Positions 14,331 to 22,992 of a stretch of DNA of 41,473 nt are shown piece after piece. The position numbers and the translations under genes were made by a program. Source of the DNA: Gemmatimonadota bacterium (GTDB lineage Bacteria; Gemmatimonadota; Gemmatimonadetes; Gemmatimonadales; GWC2-71-9). Below the pieces are notes generated by a model that saw only the letters and a program-made list of their open reading frames with translations, was not told where the DNA came from and made no database searches. Each line of letters opens with the position of its first letter. The first letter of the stretch is position 1. The stretch lies in the NCBI GenBank assembly GCA_025358055.1, contig JANYKV010000111.1, positions 1 through 41,473 of the forward strand, written 5' to 3'.

Positions 14331-16442
14331 ATGCTAAGAGACACCTCCCCCGGCAGCATTCGGCTGCGAACGGTGAGCCGAGGCCGGCCGCCGGCCGCAT
14401 GGGCGCCGGCACTCCTGGCGACGGTGCTCTCATGGGGCCTGGCGTCTCTGGCCCGCGCACAAGCACCCGACCACCGGACACCCTCGGGGCTCGAACGCGG
14501 CGTAGATCCGAGCGTCAAGCCGGGCGACAACTTCTTTGCCTACGCCAACGGTAGCTGGCTCAGGGCCACCGAGATCCCGGCAGGCATGGAGCGTTGGGGC
14601 GCCCGGAGTGAGATCGACCAAGTGACCCGCCAACGCGTCGGGAAACTGCTGGACGACGCCAGCGCTGCGCCGATAGGATCGACTGCGCGCAAAGTGGCTG
14701 ACTTTCGGGCAGCGTACCTCAACGAGGCCGCCATCGAGACCAACGGTACCGCCCCACTCAGATCGCTCCTGGATAGCATCGACCGGGTTTCGGACAAGGC
14801 GGCGCTTACCCGGCTGCTGGGCCGTGGGATGCCTGCCGATGTCGACCCGCTGAACTGGGGCGTCTACCGGTCTTCCCACCTGCTCGGTCTGTCGGTGGAG
14901 CCAAGCATCCATGGCGAGAAGACCTATGTCGCCTTCCTGTTGCAGGGCGGGCTCGGCCTGCCGGACCGCGAGCACTACGTCAGCATCGAACCTCGGATGC
15001 TGGCGCTGCGAGTCAAGTACCAAGCGTACATCGCCCGCCTGCTGTCGCTGGCCGGCTTTGACCGCGCGGACCAACGGGCCGAAGCGGTGATGACGCTGGA
15101 AACTACCATCGCGCAAAGCCACGCCCCGCGCGAGGTATCGGCCGACGACCACAACGCTGACCACCTCTGGACGCGGGCCGACTTCGCGCGCCAGGCGCCG
15201 GGTATGGACTGGTCCGCATTTTTCGCGGCGGCAGGATTGGGTAACCAGGAAACGTTCGTCGCCTGGCAGCCCACCGCCCTGGTGGGTGTGGCGGCGCTGG
15301 TGGGGTCGCAACCGCTGGAGGCGTGGAAGGACTACTTGCGCGTTCGTGCGATCGACACCCACGCCGACGTTCTGCCGCGCGCCTTCGCCGAGCAGGCCCT
15401 GGCGCTGCATGGCACCGCCGAATCCGGCCCGCCGCAGCAGCGATCGCGTGCGCAACGCGCGCTCGAGGCAACCCAATTGGCCATGAGCGACGCCCTCGGG
15501 CGGATGTATGCCGACCGCTATTTCCCGGCCGAGCAAAAGGCCCGGGTGCAAGCCATCGTGGCCAACGTCGCCGCGGCCTTCATCCGACGGGTCGAAGCCG
15601 CGCGGTGGATGTCGCCCCGCACCAAGACGCTGGCGCTGGCCAAATTGAAGACGTTGTACGTCGGCATCGGCTACCCGGAACAGTGGCAAGACTATTCCGG
15701 CTTGGCCGTGGATCCGATGGACGCGGTGGGCAATCGTCGGCGCGTCGCAGACCGCGACTACCGCCATGCGGTGGCCCGGCTGGGCCAATCCGTGGACCGG
15801 ACCGAATGGTGGATAGCGCCGCAGACGGCCGGCGCGATCCTCGTGTTTCAGCAGAACGCGTACCTCTTTTCGGCGGCACTGTTGCAGGCCCCCAAGTTCG
15901 ACCCGGCCGCGCCGGACGCCGCGAACTACGGCGCCATCGGCGCCATCATCGGCCACGACATCAGTCACTTCGTCGACGTGCTCGGCGCGGAATACGACGG
16001 GGACGGCGGGATGCGTCATTGGTGGACACCCGAGGACATGTCGGGGTTTCAGGCGTTGGCCGAGCCGTTGGCGATTCAGTTCTCGGCGTACCATCCGTTT
16101 CCAGACGTTGCGATCAACGGCAAGCTGACCCAAACGGAGAACATTGCCGACCTGGCAGGCCTTGCGGCGGCTTTCGACGCATACCGCCTAACGCTCAGCC
16201 GCAGAGCCACCGACAAGAAGTACGTGCGAGAACGCGACCGGGAATTCTTCATCGGTTTCGCACAAAGCTGGCGGACCAGGATCGGCGACGCCGCGATGCG
16301 CATGCAGCTTGCCAATGATCATGCCCCGGAGATGTACCGTGTTGCTACCGTTCGCAACCTCGATGCGTGGTACGACGCCTTCGACGTGCGCCCGGGCGAG
16401 CGGCTATACGTTGAGCCCAAGGCGCGGGTTCGGATCTGGTGA
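14331..16442 (+). CDS. M13 (neprilysin-like) metallopeptidase with altered HDxxH zinc motif
   Basis: A 703-residue exported protein of family M13. The signal peptide covers residues 1-44 (hydrophobic core APALLATVLSWGLASLARAQ), then GVDPSVKPGDNFFAYANGSW opens the M13 N-terminal domain. The zinc helix reads IGHDISHFVD (H542, D543, H546): the two His are kept but the catalytic Glu of HExxH is Asp. The third ligand is E603 in TENIADLAGL with D607, and the C-terminus ends VRIW as in the family. The substrate-binding block reads TAGAILVFQQNAYLFSAALL instead of the neprilysin NAYY form. ATG at 14331 has GAGAGG 8 nt upstream. Overall length and order are intact, so it is a folded M13 protein, with weak, altered or no peptidase activity. 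It is followed after 4 nt by a carbon-nitrogen hydrolase gene. Confidence 0.92.
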   Translation: MLRDTSPGSIRLRTVSRGRPPAAWAPALLATVLSWGLASLARAQAPDHRTPSGLERGVDPSVKPGDNFFAYANGSWLRATEIPAGMERWGARSEIDQVTRQRVGKLLDDASAAPIGSTARKVADFRAAYLNEAAIETNGTAPLRSLLDSIDRVSDKAALTRLLGRGMPADVDPLNWGVYRSSHLLGLSVEPSIHGEKTYVAFLLQGGLGLPDREHYVSIEPRMLALRVKYQAYIARLLSLAGFDRADQRAEAVMTLETTIAQSHAPREVSADDHNADHLWTRADFARQAPGMDWSAFFAAAGLGNQETFVAWQPTALVGVAALVGSQPLEAWKDYLRVRAIDTHADVLPRAFAEQALALHGTAESGPPQQRSRAQRALEATQLAMSDALGRMYADRYFPAEQKARVQAIVANVAAAFIRRVEAARWMSPRTKTLALAKLKTLYVGIGYPEQWQDYSGLAVDPMDAVGNRRRVADRDYRHAVARLGQSVDRTEWWIAPQTAGAILVFQQNAYLFSAALLQAPKFDPAAPDAANYGAIGAIIGHDISHFVDVLGAEYDGDGGMRHWWTPEDMSGFQALAEPLAIQFSAYHPFPDVAINGKLTQTENIADLAGLAAAFDAYRLTLSRRATDKKYVRERDREFFIGFAQSWRTRIGDAAMRMQLANDHAPEMYRVATVRNLDAWYDAFDVRPGERLYVEPKARVRIW

Positions 16443-16446
16443 CATC

Positions 16447-17511
16447 ATGCGCATCACTGTCTGTGAGCTGCCCCATGAGCCCGCGGCCCTAGTCTCGGCA
16501 TGGGCCGGACTCTGCAAACACACGTCGAGGCATGCATCCGAACTGGTGTTACTGCCCGAATTCGCGTTCGTGGCGCCGGTATGGGAAGCCGAACAATTCG
16601 ACCCCGCACAGTGGGCTGCCGTACTCGCCGTGAGCGGGGCCTGGCTTCGGCGCCTGGCCGAGTTGGGTGCCCTCCACGTCGTGAGCACCCGGCCCGCGAA
16701 CATCGACGGCCGGCCCTACAACGAAGGGTACATCTGGTCTGCATCTGGCGGGCTGATGCCGTTGCGCCGCAAGTTTTTCTTGCCCGCTCATCCGGGTGGC
16801 TGGGAAGCTCGCTGGTTCGACCGGGGTGACTCGGACTTCCCTGCGTTTCACGCCGACGCTTTGTCGTTCGGCCTCAACATCTGCACTGAGCTGTGGGCGC
16901 TGGAGACTTATGCTGCTTACGCGGCAGGAGACGTTCAAGTCATTCTGTCGCCGCGCGCTACGGCAGCAGCCACGACAGCCAAGTGGCTGTCGGTGGGCGT
17001 AGTGGCCGCCGTGCGTTCAGGTGCTTTCAGCGTGTCGTCCAACCGGGTGGACCCGACGGGCGAGTATGGTGGTGTTGGGTGGATCGTCGGCCCGGATGGC
17101 CACATTCTCGCGAGCACCACGCCCGAAGCGCCATTCGCGACGATTGACATCGACCTCCGCGCGTCGTCTACGGCACGCGATGGGTATCCGCGCTCGGTGT
17201 TCCGCGGCGCTGAGACAGAAGTCTCCCCCGCCCCTATTGGACGCAGCGCGCGTGCGGATCCCCGCGCGGATGGTCCAACTGAGGCCGGTGATTCAGGTTC
17301 GCGAGGTGAACCACCGCCTCGCTCACCAGTTTGGCCACGCGGAGCATGTCGGGATAGTCGATGTACTGTGCCTCATCGGTCACCTGGTGATAGTCCAGGT
17401 GCTCTCCGCGAGAGAGTGAGACGGCCGGAATGTTGTAGCGGGCGTAATTGTAGTGGTCGGCCCGGCAGTAGTACTGGAGGGGATGGCCGGGCACGTCATA
17501 GGCGTAGTTGA
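16447..17511 (+). CDS. Carbon-nitrogen hydrolase (nitrilase superfamily) with 3' end replaced by read-through
   Basis: The first 250 or so residues are a nitrilase-superfamily hydrolase acting on amide or nitrile C-N bonds. The triad is complete: E38 (VLLPEFAF), K109 (PLRRKFFLPAHPG) and C146 (GLNICTELWAL). The start is ATG at 16447, with GGTGAC 5 nt before it and 4 nt after the M13 stop. The domain reaches its usual last strand (ATIDIDLRAS, GYPRSVF) near 17200. From about 17205 the frame continues for roughly 100 codons to 17511 in low-complexity Arg/Pro/Gly-rich sequence that is simply antisense to the M28 peptidase gene, so the natural stop and last residues appear to be lost. This marks a DNA junction near 17205-17235. 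The core could still be active; the tail is probably meaningless. Confidence 0.75.
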   Translation: MRITVCELPHEPAALVSAWAGLCKHTSRHASELVLLPEFAFVAPVWEAEQFDPAQWAAVLAVSGAWLRRLAELGALHVVSTRPANIDGRPYNEGYIWSASGGLMPLRRKFFLPAHPGGWEARWFDRGDSDFPAFHADALSFGLNICTELWALETYAAYAAGDVQVILSPRATAAATTAKWLSVGVVAAVRSGAFSVSSNRVDPTGEYGGVGWIVGPDGHILASTTPEAPFATIDIDLRASSTARDGYPRSVFRGAETEVSPAPIGRSARADPRADGPTEAGDSGSRGEPPPRSPVWPRGACRDSRCTVPHRSPGDSPGALRERVRRPECCSGRNCSGRPGSSTGGDGRARHRRS

Positions 17512-18916
17512 ACCGGAATGGGGAGGGTTGTTTCGCGTTGACCTCCTCGAGCACCTGGCCGAACTCCTTGGAAACGCGCTTCGAACCAATCACTTCCAGA
17601 TAGGCCGGCCCCCCCTCGGGCAAGTCGCTCTTGGTCCCTCGGCCGACCATATCCATATCAATTTCGGCAACGAGCGAGTCAATGGGAACCGTTGGATGAT
17701 CGGTGAACCAAGCCGACCCCAAGAGCCCAAGTTCCTCGGCGGTGTGCGAAATGAAGAGGATCGACCGCTTGGGTCGATTGCGACTGGTCGCCATGCGTTC
17801 GGCAATCTCCAGGAGCGCGACCGTTCCAGTTCCGTCATCGTCCGCACCATTGGTGATCGAATCCGGCCGCTGTCCATGTTGTCTCCGGAGCTGCGCCAGG
17901 AGCTTCTGGATTCTGGATTCTTGCTCGGGGGTTGCCGGAACGTCGGGGCTATCAGCCCCCATCGGGCGCACGATGCGATTGTGGGCTCGGATCGAGTCGT
18001 GGTCCACGGGGGAGTGGTTGAACCCGACGTGGTCACTGTGCGCCGAGAGACTGACGTATTGGCCCCGGAGACTCGAATCACTCCCCTGCAGAATCGCGAT
18101 GACGTTGCGGGCCGGAAATTCCACCGGCCGCCGGTTGATCGAGATCGTCCCCTGCACCATCGAACCCGCCGCTCCCACGGCCACAGCGGCCGGATCGGCG
18201 CCCAAAAGATCCTGAGCCACCTGCGAGGTGATGAACAGCATCGCCGGCTGCGCCGGTCCCTTCTCATCGAGAACAGTGCTCTCGCCAGTCAAGTTCGCAA
18301 GCATTTCGGGGGGGGTGACCTCGAGTTCCGCGATCGCAATTCCGGCCGCCGATTGAAACCGCCGTTCCCCGAAGACCCCAAACACTCGCGCGAACTTTGG
18401 CTTTCCACCCGCGCCGGAAGGGACTGAGAAGATGACCAGCTTCCCCGCCACCTTGTCCTCGGAAATCCATTGGGCAGAATCCGTGGCCGATCCGCCAAAC
18501 ACGGCCTGCACCCCGTCCAGAGGACGCGGGGATCCGCCGACATTCAGCAAGACAAAATCGCCGTCCCGCTTCAAGACTCCGGTCCCGATCCGAAGCTCCG
18601 ACTCCGGGGCAACCGAGAGGCGCACGAAGGGTAGGGTTTGGAAATAGCCGTCTTCCCCGGCGGGCTTGAGGCCCAATCGCGCAAACTCCGAAGCGACATA
18701 GGCCGACGCCTTGAAGTTCCCTTCCAGGCCCGGCATCCGGCCCATCATGGAATCGTGCGCCAAAGCAAACAGCCGAAGCCGTAGATCGGCCACCGTCATT
18801 GCGGGTGAGGTGAGGGCCCGTGCTTGGCCCGATGCCACCGAGCCGCTGACCAGGAGAAGGGACAGCGTGACGAACGGACCTGATTTTGGGAAAGACATGG
18901 AGAGGAGGAGCCTCAT
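17234..18916 (-). CDS. Exported M28-family zinc aminopeptidase
   Basis: A 560-residue secreted peptidase. A signal peptide (core GPFVTLSLLLVSGSVASGQA) is followed by the M28 fold with a protease-associated insert around residues 130-290. The dizinc ligands are visible: SAHSDHVGF (His), NGADDDGTG (bridging Asp), HTAEELGLLGS (catalytic Glu pair), IDMDMVGRG (Asp) and CRADHYNY (His). The C-terminus ends normally at HARCVQ. Two in-frame ATGs are possible, 18916 and 18898; neither has a strong ribosome site. It follows folA by 10 nt and is probably cotranscribed with folA and thyA. Its 3' end lies directly on the presumed insertion junction shared with the carbon-nitrogen hydrolase frame, whose tail runs antisense through it. 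Confidence 0.92.
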   Translation of the reverse strand: MRLLLSMSFPKSGPFVTLSLLLVSGSVASGQARALTSPAMTVADLRLRLFALAHDSMMGRMPGLEGNFKASAYVASEFARLGLKPAGEDGYFQTLPFVRLSVAPESELRIGTGVLKRDGDFVLLNVGGSPRPLDGVQAVFGGSATDSAQWISEDKVAGKLVIFSVPSGAGGKPKFARVFGVFGERRFQSAAGIAIAELEVTPPEMLANLTGESTVLDEKGPAQPAMLFITSQVAQDLLGADPAAVAVGAAGSMVQGTISINRRPVEFPARNVIAILQGSDSSLRGQYVSLSAHSDHVGFNHSPVDHDSIRAHNRIVRPMGADSPDVPATPEQESRIQKLLAQLRRQHGQRPDSITNGADDDGTGTVALLEIAERMATSRNRPKRSILFISHTAEELGLLGSAWFTDHPTVPIDSLVAEIDMDMVGRGTKSDLPEGGPAYLEVIGSKRVSKEFGQVLEEVNAKQPSPFRFNYAYDVPGHPLQYYCRADHYNYARYNIPAVSLSRGEHLDYHQVTDEAQYIDYPDMLRVAKLVSEAVVHLANLNHRPQLDHPRGDPHARCVQ

Positions 18917-18926
18917 AGGAGAAAGG

Positions 18927-19436
18927 TCAGCCGCCGTTCGAGGCAACCGGCTGGCGCCGATCGTAACGGCGAAAGCTATACGCAAAGGCATGGTGCTGAT
19001 CGGCCTCGTGGCGCTCATCGTGAGCGAGCGTCCAATCCGATTCAACCATCGACGGGAACTTAGTGTCCCCGTCCACCTGCGCGTGCACCCGGGTCAGGTA
19101 CACTCGGTCCGCCCGGGGGAGCGCCAGGCGATATATCTCCGCCCCACCGATGACAAACACTTCCGTCTCCCCAATTCCTAAGGCGAACGCTTCGTCGAGG
19201 CTTCCCGCCCGTTCCACTCCGGCCACTTGAAGCTTGGGAGTGCGAGAAATGACAATGTTGCGCCGGTTCGGGAGCGGACTCTTAATCTCATCAAGCGTCT
19301 TTCGCCCCATGATGACGGTGTGACCCGTCGTCAGCGCCTTGAAGAACTTCAAGTCGGCGGGCAGCCGCCAAGGCAGCCCCCCGTTCTTCCCGATCACGCC
19401 ATTCTCCGCCGCGGCAACCACCAACGAAATGATCAC
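18927..19436 (-). CDS. folA: Dihydrofolate reductase
   Basis: A 169-residue type I dihydrofolate reductase, which regenerates tetrahydrofolate with NADPH. Diagnostic parts are [50 protein letters not shown], and [20 protein letters not shown]. The start is GTG at 19436 and overlaps the thyA stop as GTGA, so the two are translationally coupled. The partnership is the usual one: thymidylate synthase makes dihydrofolate, which this enzyme recycles. Confidence 0.97.
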   Translation of the reverse strand: MIISLVVAAAENGVIGKNGGLPWRLPADLKFFKALTTGHTVIMGRKTLDEIKSPLPNRRNIVISRTPKLQVAGVERAGSLDEAFALGIGETEVFVIGGAEIYRLALPRADRVYLTRVHAQVDGDTKFPSMVESDWTLAHDERHEADQHHAFAYSFRRYDRRQPVASNGG

Positions 19437-20227
19437 ACCGCTACCGGCGCGGAGATATGAGGGTGGGGATCGTAACCCTCGACGGTGAAGTCTTCGAAGC
19501 TAAAGTCGAAGATCGACTTCACCGCCGGGTTGAGCTTCATCCGTGGGAGGGCCCTTGGCTCCCGGGTCAATTGCAGGCGAACCTGTTCCAGGTGGTTTTG
19601 GTAGAGATGCACATCGCCGAAGGCATGAATGAACTCGCCGGGTGCGAGCCCGGTGACCTGAGCCACCATCAAGGTGAGCAACGCATATGAGGCAATGTTG
19701 AATGGGACGCCGAGGAAGACGTCGGCACTCCGCTGGTAGAGGAGACAGGAGAGCTTGCCATCCACCACGTTGAATTGGAAAAGGGCGTGGCAGGGAGCGA
19801 GGGCCATGTGGGGAATGTCCGCGACGTTCCACGCGCTCACGATCAGGCGTCGAGAGTGTGGGACGGTCTGGATTTGATGGATGAGGTTCGCGATTTGATC
19901 AATATGGCCGCCCTCGGGAGCAGGCCAGGAACGCCACTGGTAGCCGTACACTGGTCCCAATTCGCCGGTGGGACCGGCCCACTCATCCCAAATGCGGACC
20001 CCGTGTTGCTGGAGGTAGCCCACGTTGGTATCGCCACGCAAAAACCAGAGCAACTCATGCACGATGGACTTGAGGTGCAACTTCTTCGTCGACACGAGCG
20101 GAAACCCATGCGCCAAATCGAATCGCATCTGGTAGCCGAAGACGCTCAACGTCCCGGTTCCGGTCCGATCTTCCTTCGGACGGCCGTGATCGAGGATATG
20201 GCGCATTAGGTCGAGGTATTGACGCAT
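19433..20227 (-). CDS. thyA: Thymidylate synthase
   Basis: A 264-residue ThyA, the same length as the E. coli enzyme. It methylates dUMP to dTMP using methylenetetrahydrofolate. The catalytic Cys is C146 in [12 protein letters not shown]; other hallmarks are [43 protein letters not shown] and [20 protein letters not shown]. The C-terminus ends PHISAPVAV, as expected. It starts at ATG 20227, 63 nt after the flavoprotein gene stop, so it may begin a new unit or be read through from upstream. Confidence 0.98.
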   Translation of the reverse strand: MRQYLDLMRHILDHGRPKEDRTGTGTLSVFGYQMRFDLAHGFPLVSTKKLHLKSIVHELLWFLRGDTNVGYLQQHGVRIWDEWAGPTGELGPVYGYQWRSWPAPEGGHIDQIANLIHQIQTVPHSRRLIVSAWNVADIPHMALAPCHALFQFNVVDGKLSCLLYQRSADVFLGVPFNIASYALLTLMVAQVTGLAPGEFIHAFGDVHLYQNHLEQVRLQLTREPRALPRMKLNPAVKSIFDFSFEDFTVEGYDPHPHISAPVAV

Positions 20228-20290
20228 ATCCGAGGGCCCTCGATGCGAACCGATGAATCAGGGAACTCCGCCTTCAGGGCGGGATCCGAA

Positions 20291-21934
20291 TTACTTCCCA
20301 GCGAGGGATGGGTCGGCCAGCTCCAATCGAGACTGCGCATATCCCCCGGCCTGCTCGATGCGCCTAAGAGCTGCTTCGATATCGGCGGGAATCACGGCGG
20401 CATCAGGCCCGACCTTGAAGTGGTCGAGGGATGAGGTGCCATCCGGCACCTTGACCCCGGGATTGAGCACACCGGTAGGATCGAACGCATCCTTGACCCG
20501 GCGAAAGAGTCCGGTGATTGCTGCGCCAAAGATGGTGTCGAGATACGGGGTCCGAAGCCGTCCGTCTCCATGTTCTCCGCTCAACGTACCGCCCAACCGG
20601 GCCACCGCATTCACGACCTCGGCGTATATCGCTCGGAGGCGAAGCTCCCAACCACTCTGGGTCACGTCGGGCAGCAAATTCGCGTGCACGTGCCCGTCGC
20701 CCGCGTGTCCGAAGATAATCACCTCGATGCGGTGGACCTGGCTGGCGTGGCGAATGGCCTGGATGTACTCGCTCAATCGATTCAGCGGTACGCAGCCATC
20801 TTCGATCACCTGGAGCGAGCGCCGCCGGTCACCCAGCTGGGCCAGGATCGGACTGGCGGCATGGCGAATCTGCCACAACGCTTCGATCTCCTCCCGATTG
20901 GTCGCCAAATGCACTCGTGATGCCAGGGGCGCAACCGCATCGCGGGCTCGAATCGCTGCCCCGGAAGCCCCGCCGGCCTCGTCCGCTTCAAATTCCACCA
21001 ACAACAACGCATTCGCGTCACCCCCGGGTCCGTCGCCCGATGAACGTGATTGATGCCCCACAAAATCCAAAAAGGTACGATCGAGTAGTTCGATCGTCGC
21101 AGGGTGGAAGCGCCGGAGGCAGTGGACTGCCTCCTGAAGCCGGTCAAGATCCGCGAGGTCAACCCGGAGACTAGCGGTGTCAGTTGGGATCGGATCGAGA
21201 CGCCAAGTCGCTTCCGTGACCACTCCAAGAGTGCCTTCACTCCCAATGACCAGGTCGAGCAGGTCTCCCGAAGCGAGGTACGCGTCCAGGGCGTATCCCG
21301 AGGAATTCTTGTGGACCTTGGGGAATCCAGATCGGACGGACAATCCGTGCGCCAGAATCGCGGGGTGCGCCAACTCCTGGAATCGTCGGACTGCGGCGAT
21401 TTGTGGATCGGCCGGTTGGCCTCGTTCGAGTCGGAGGATTTCACCGTCTACGGTGGCGAGGACCAGGCTGCGCACCCAGGCCCGTACGCTCCCATAGCGC
21501 AATGAGCGAGATCCGGACGCATTGGTGGAGATCATCCCTCCCAAGGTCGCCCAGCGGCTACTGGAAGGATCGGGTGGCAGCCGGAGACCGTGGTGAGCCG
21601 CCGCACGATTTAGCGCGTCGCAGGAAACCGCCGCCCCCGCGCGCGCCGTGTGCGTCGAGGCATCCAAACTGAGCGGAGCGCCATCCAGTCGCGTCAGGTC
21701 GACCACAACACCAGTGCCGACGTTCCCGCCTCCCATGGCGCTTCCGGCCCCCCGCGGAATGAGGTGCGTCCCTGTGGCCTGAGCCCAGTTGAGCAATTGG
21801 GCCACATCGGAACTAGTGCCCGGCACGGCGACGGCCTGAGGGATCATCCGAAAAATCCCCGCCCCTTCGGCATACGCGGCTCTCGATCGGAAGTCAGTCC
21901 GAAAGACGCCCTCGGTGGGAAGCGATGCGGTCAC
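20291..21934 (-). CDS. GlcD-like FAD-linked oxidase (glycolate/D-lactate dehydrogenase family)
   Basis: A 547-residue VAO/PCMH-type flavoprotein that oxidises a 2-hydroxy acid. The FAD domain begins AVAVPGTSSDVAQLLNWAQA and contains IPRGAGSAMGGGNVGTGVVV and the GGMISTNASGSRSLRYG loop; the C-terminal substrate domain shows IFGHAGDGHVHANLLPDV and LSGEHGDGRLRTPYL. No iron-sulfur domain is attached, unlike the fused bacterial forms of about 950 residues. The start is a GTG at 21934 (VTASLPTEG) that overlaps the squalene-synthase stop as GTGA; the long frame beyond it, to 22465, is antisense-like shadow within the synthase gene. Coupling to a terpenoid synthase is unusual for glycolate metabolism. 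The exact substrate is not evident. Confidence 0.9.
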   Translation of the reverse strand: MTASLPTEGVFRTDFRSRAAYAEGAGIFRMIPQAVAVPGTSSDVAQLLNWAQATGTHLIPRGAGSAMGGGNVGTGVVVDLTRLDGAPLSLDASTHTARAGAAVSCDALNRAAAHHGLRLPPDPSSSRWATLGGMISTNASGSRSLRYGSVRAWVRSLVLATVDGEILRLERGQPADPQIAAVRRFQELAHPAILAHGLSVRSGFPKVHKNSSGYALDAYLASGDLLDLVIGSEGTLGVVTEATWRLDPIPTDTASLRVDLADLDRLQEAVHCLRRFHPATIELLDRTFLDFVGHQSRSSGDGPGGDANALLLVEFEADEAGGASGAAIRARDAVAPLASRVHLATNREEIEALWQIRHAASPILAQLGDRRRSLQVIEDGCVPLNRLSEYIQAIRHASQVHRIEVIIFGHAGDGHVHANLLPDVTQSGWELRLRAIYAEVVNAVARLGGTLSGEHGDGRLRTPYLDTIFGAAITGLFRRVKDAFDPTGVLNPGVKVPDGTSSLDHFKVGPDAAVIPADIEAALRRIEQAGGYAQSRLELADPSLAGK

Positions 21935-22974
21935 GCGCCCGGCACCATTGACGCACCGGCTTCTGGCCCACTGCCGAAATATCGCGCAACCGCTCGAAGA
22001 AGCAGGTTGCTGGGCGCAAAAAGCATGGTCATCACGACGATCGCATAGACCTCGTTCCGGCTGATTTTTAGATTCGTCGCCGTTGCGAAACGAGGTCCGT
22101 TCTCCTCGACTCGTCGGATCGTGCGCAACGCGAAGAACATGGGCACCGCGCAGAATACCCGGATGCGGTACTCCCGCCGCGGCAGCGTAGTGCAGTAGAG
22201 CAATGCGTCCCTGAGATGCTGCCGGGCCAGCCCAGTGAGGGCGCGGACCACCCGTTCGGCGGCCACACTGCGCGCCGGATCGAGCAACTCGCCCGGCTGA
22301 ATCCCCGCTTCCTGGCAGAGATCCCTCGGCAAGTAGCTCCATCCGTGGCGGTGATCTTGGGGCGCATCCTTTACGATATTGGTCAGCTGCAGTCCGATGC
22401 CAAAGCTCGTGGCAAGCCCGCTCAGCGCGGGGTACACCGCCCGCGACCTCGGGGCGGTGAACCACTCGAATAGCTCAGTAAGCAAGTGCCCTACCGTCCC
22501 CGCCACGATGTAGCAGTACCGATCCAATTCCCGAACGTTCGCTACCCCATCAAGGCGCGCCGGAGCTATCCGACGACCGTCCCGGGCGTACTCCGCCATT
22601 CCGATCGCCATTTCCGTCACCCAGTGCCGGATGACGTCACGTTCACGGTCCTCCAACCCGCGATACTGCCGTAGAACGCTGTCGGTGCGGGCAGCGAGCA
22701 TCTCCTCCGGCGATGGCCCGGTACAGAATTGTTGTAGAATGGGCGCACAATCGGCTGGAATAGGGTCGAGACAGTGGGCGAAGAGTGTGAGTAACCGAGC
22801 TTTTTCCGTTCGGGGGAGGCGCTCGGAGTCTTCAATCGTATCCGCAATTCGGCAGAGCAGATAGGCAATGCGGACCGAAAGGGAGAGGCGCGGAGGGAGG
22901 AGTCGCACACCGAGGGCAAAGGTCCGTGACACTTGCGGGAAGATCTGTCGACAGAACTCGGCATCACTCAACAT
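21931..22974 (-). CDS. Squalene/phytoene synthase family protein
   Basis: A 347-residue trans-isoprenyl diphosphate synthase of the head-to-head class, which condenses two prenyl diphosphates. The N-terminus FPQVSRTFALGVRLLP is typical. Both Asp-rich motifs that bind magnesium-diphosphate are present: D45-T-I-E-D49 and D203-A-P-Q-D207 (NIVKDAPQDHRHGWSYLP). The mixture looks closer to squalene synthase (farnesyl diphosphate farnesyltransferase) than to phytoene synthase. A hydrophobic segment near the C-terminus (AIVVMTMLFAPSNLLL) may be a membrane anchor. ATG at 22974 has AAGGG 5 nt upstream. It lies between a lipoprotein and the GlcD-like flavoprotein. No hopene cyclase with the DxDD motif is in the window. 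Confidence 0.9.
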   Translation of the reverse strand: MLSDAEFCRQIFPQVSRTFALGVRLLPPRLSLSVRIAYLLCRIADTIEDSERLPRTEKARLLTLFAHCLDPIPADCAPILQQFCTGPSPEEMLAARTDSVLRQYRGLEDRERDVIRHWVTEMAIGMAEYARDGRRIAPARLDGVANVRELDRYCYIVAGTVGHLLTELFEWFTAPRSRAVYPALSGLATSFGIGLQLTNIVKDAPQDHRHGWSYLPRDLCQEAGIQPGELLDPARSVAAERVVRALTGLARQHLRDALLYCTTLPRREYRIRVFCAVPMFFALRTIRRVEENGPRFATATNLKISRNEVYAIVVMTMLFAPSNLLLRAVARYFGSGPEAGASMVPGA

Positions 22975-22992
22975 GCAACCCTTCGGCGCCGG

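Noticed and set aside
14430..16133. 567-codon open frame antisense to the M13 peptidase gene
   Set aside because: It is Arg/His/Val-rich shadow of a GC-rich coding gene, with no family motif and no ribosome site.
21935..22465. N-terminal extension of the GlcD-like frame
   Set aside because: It lies inside the squalene/phytoene synthase gene in another frame and is not family-like; the GTG at 21934 gives the correct N-terminus.
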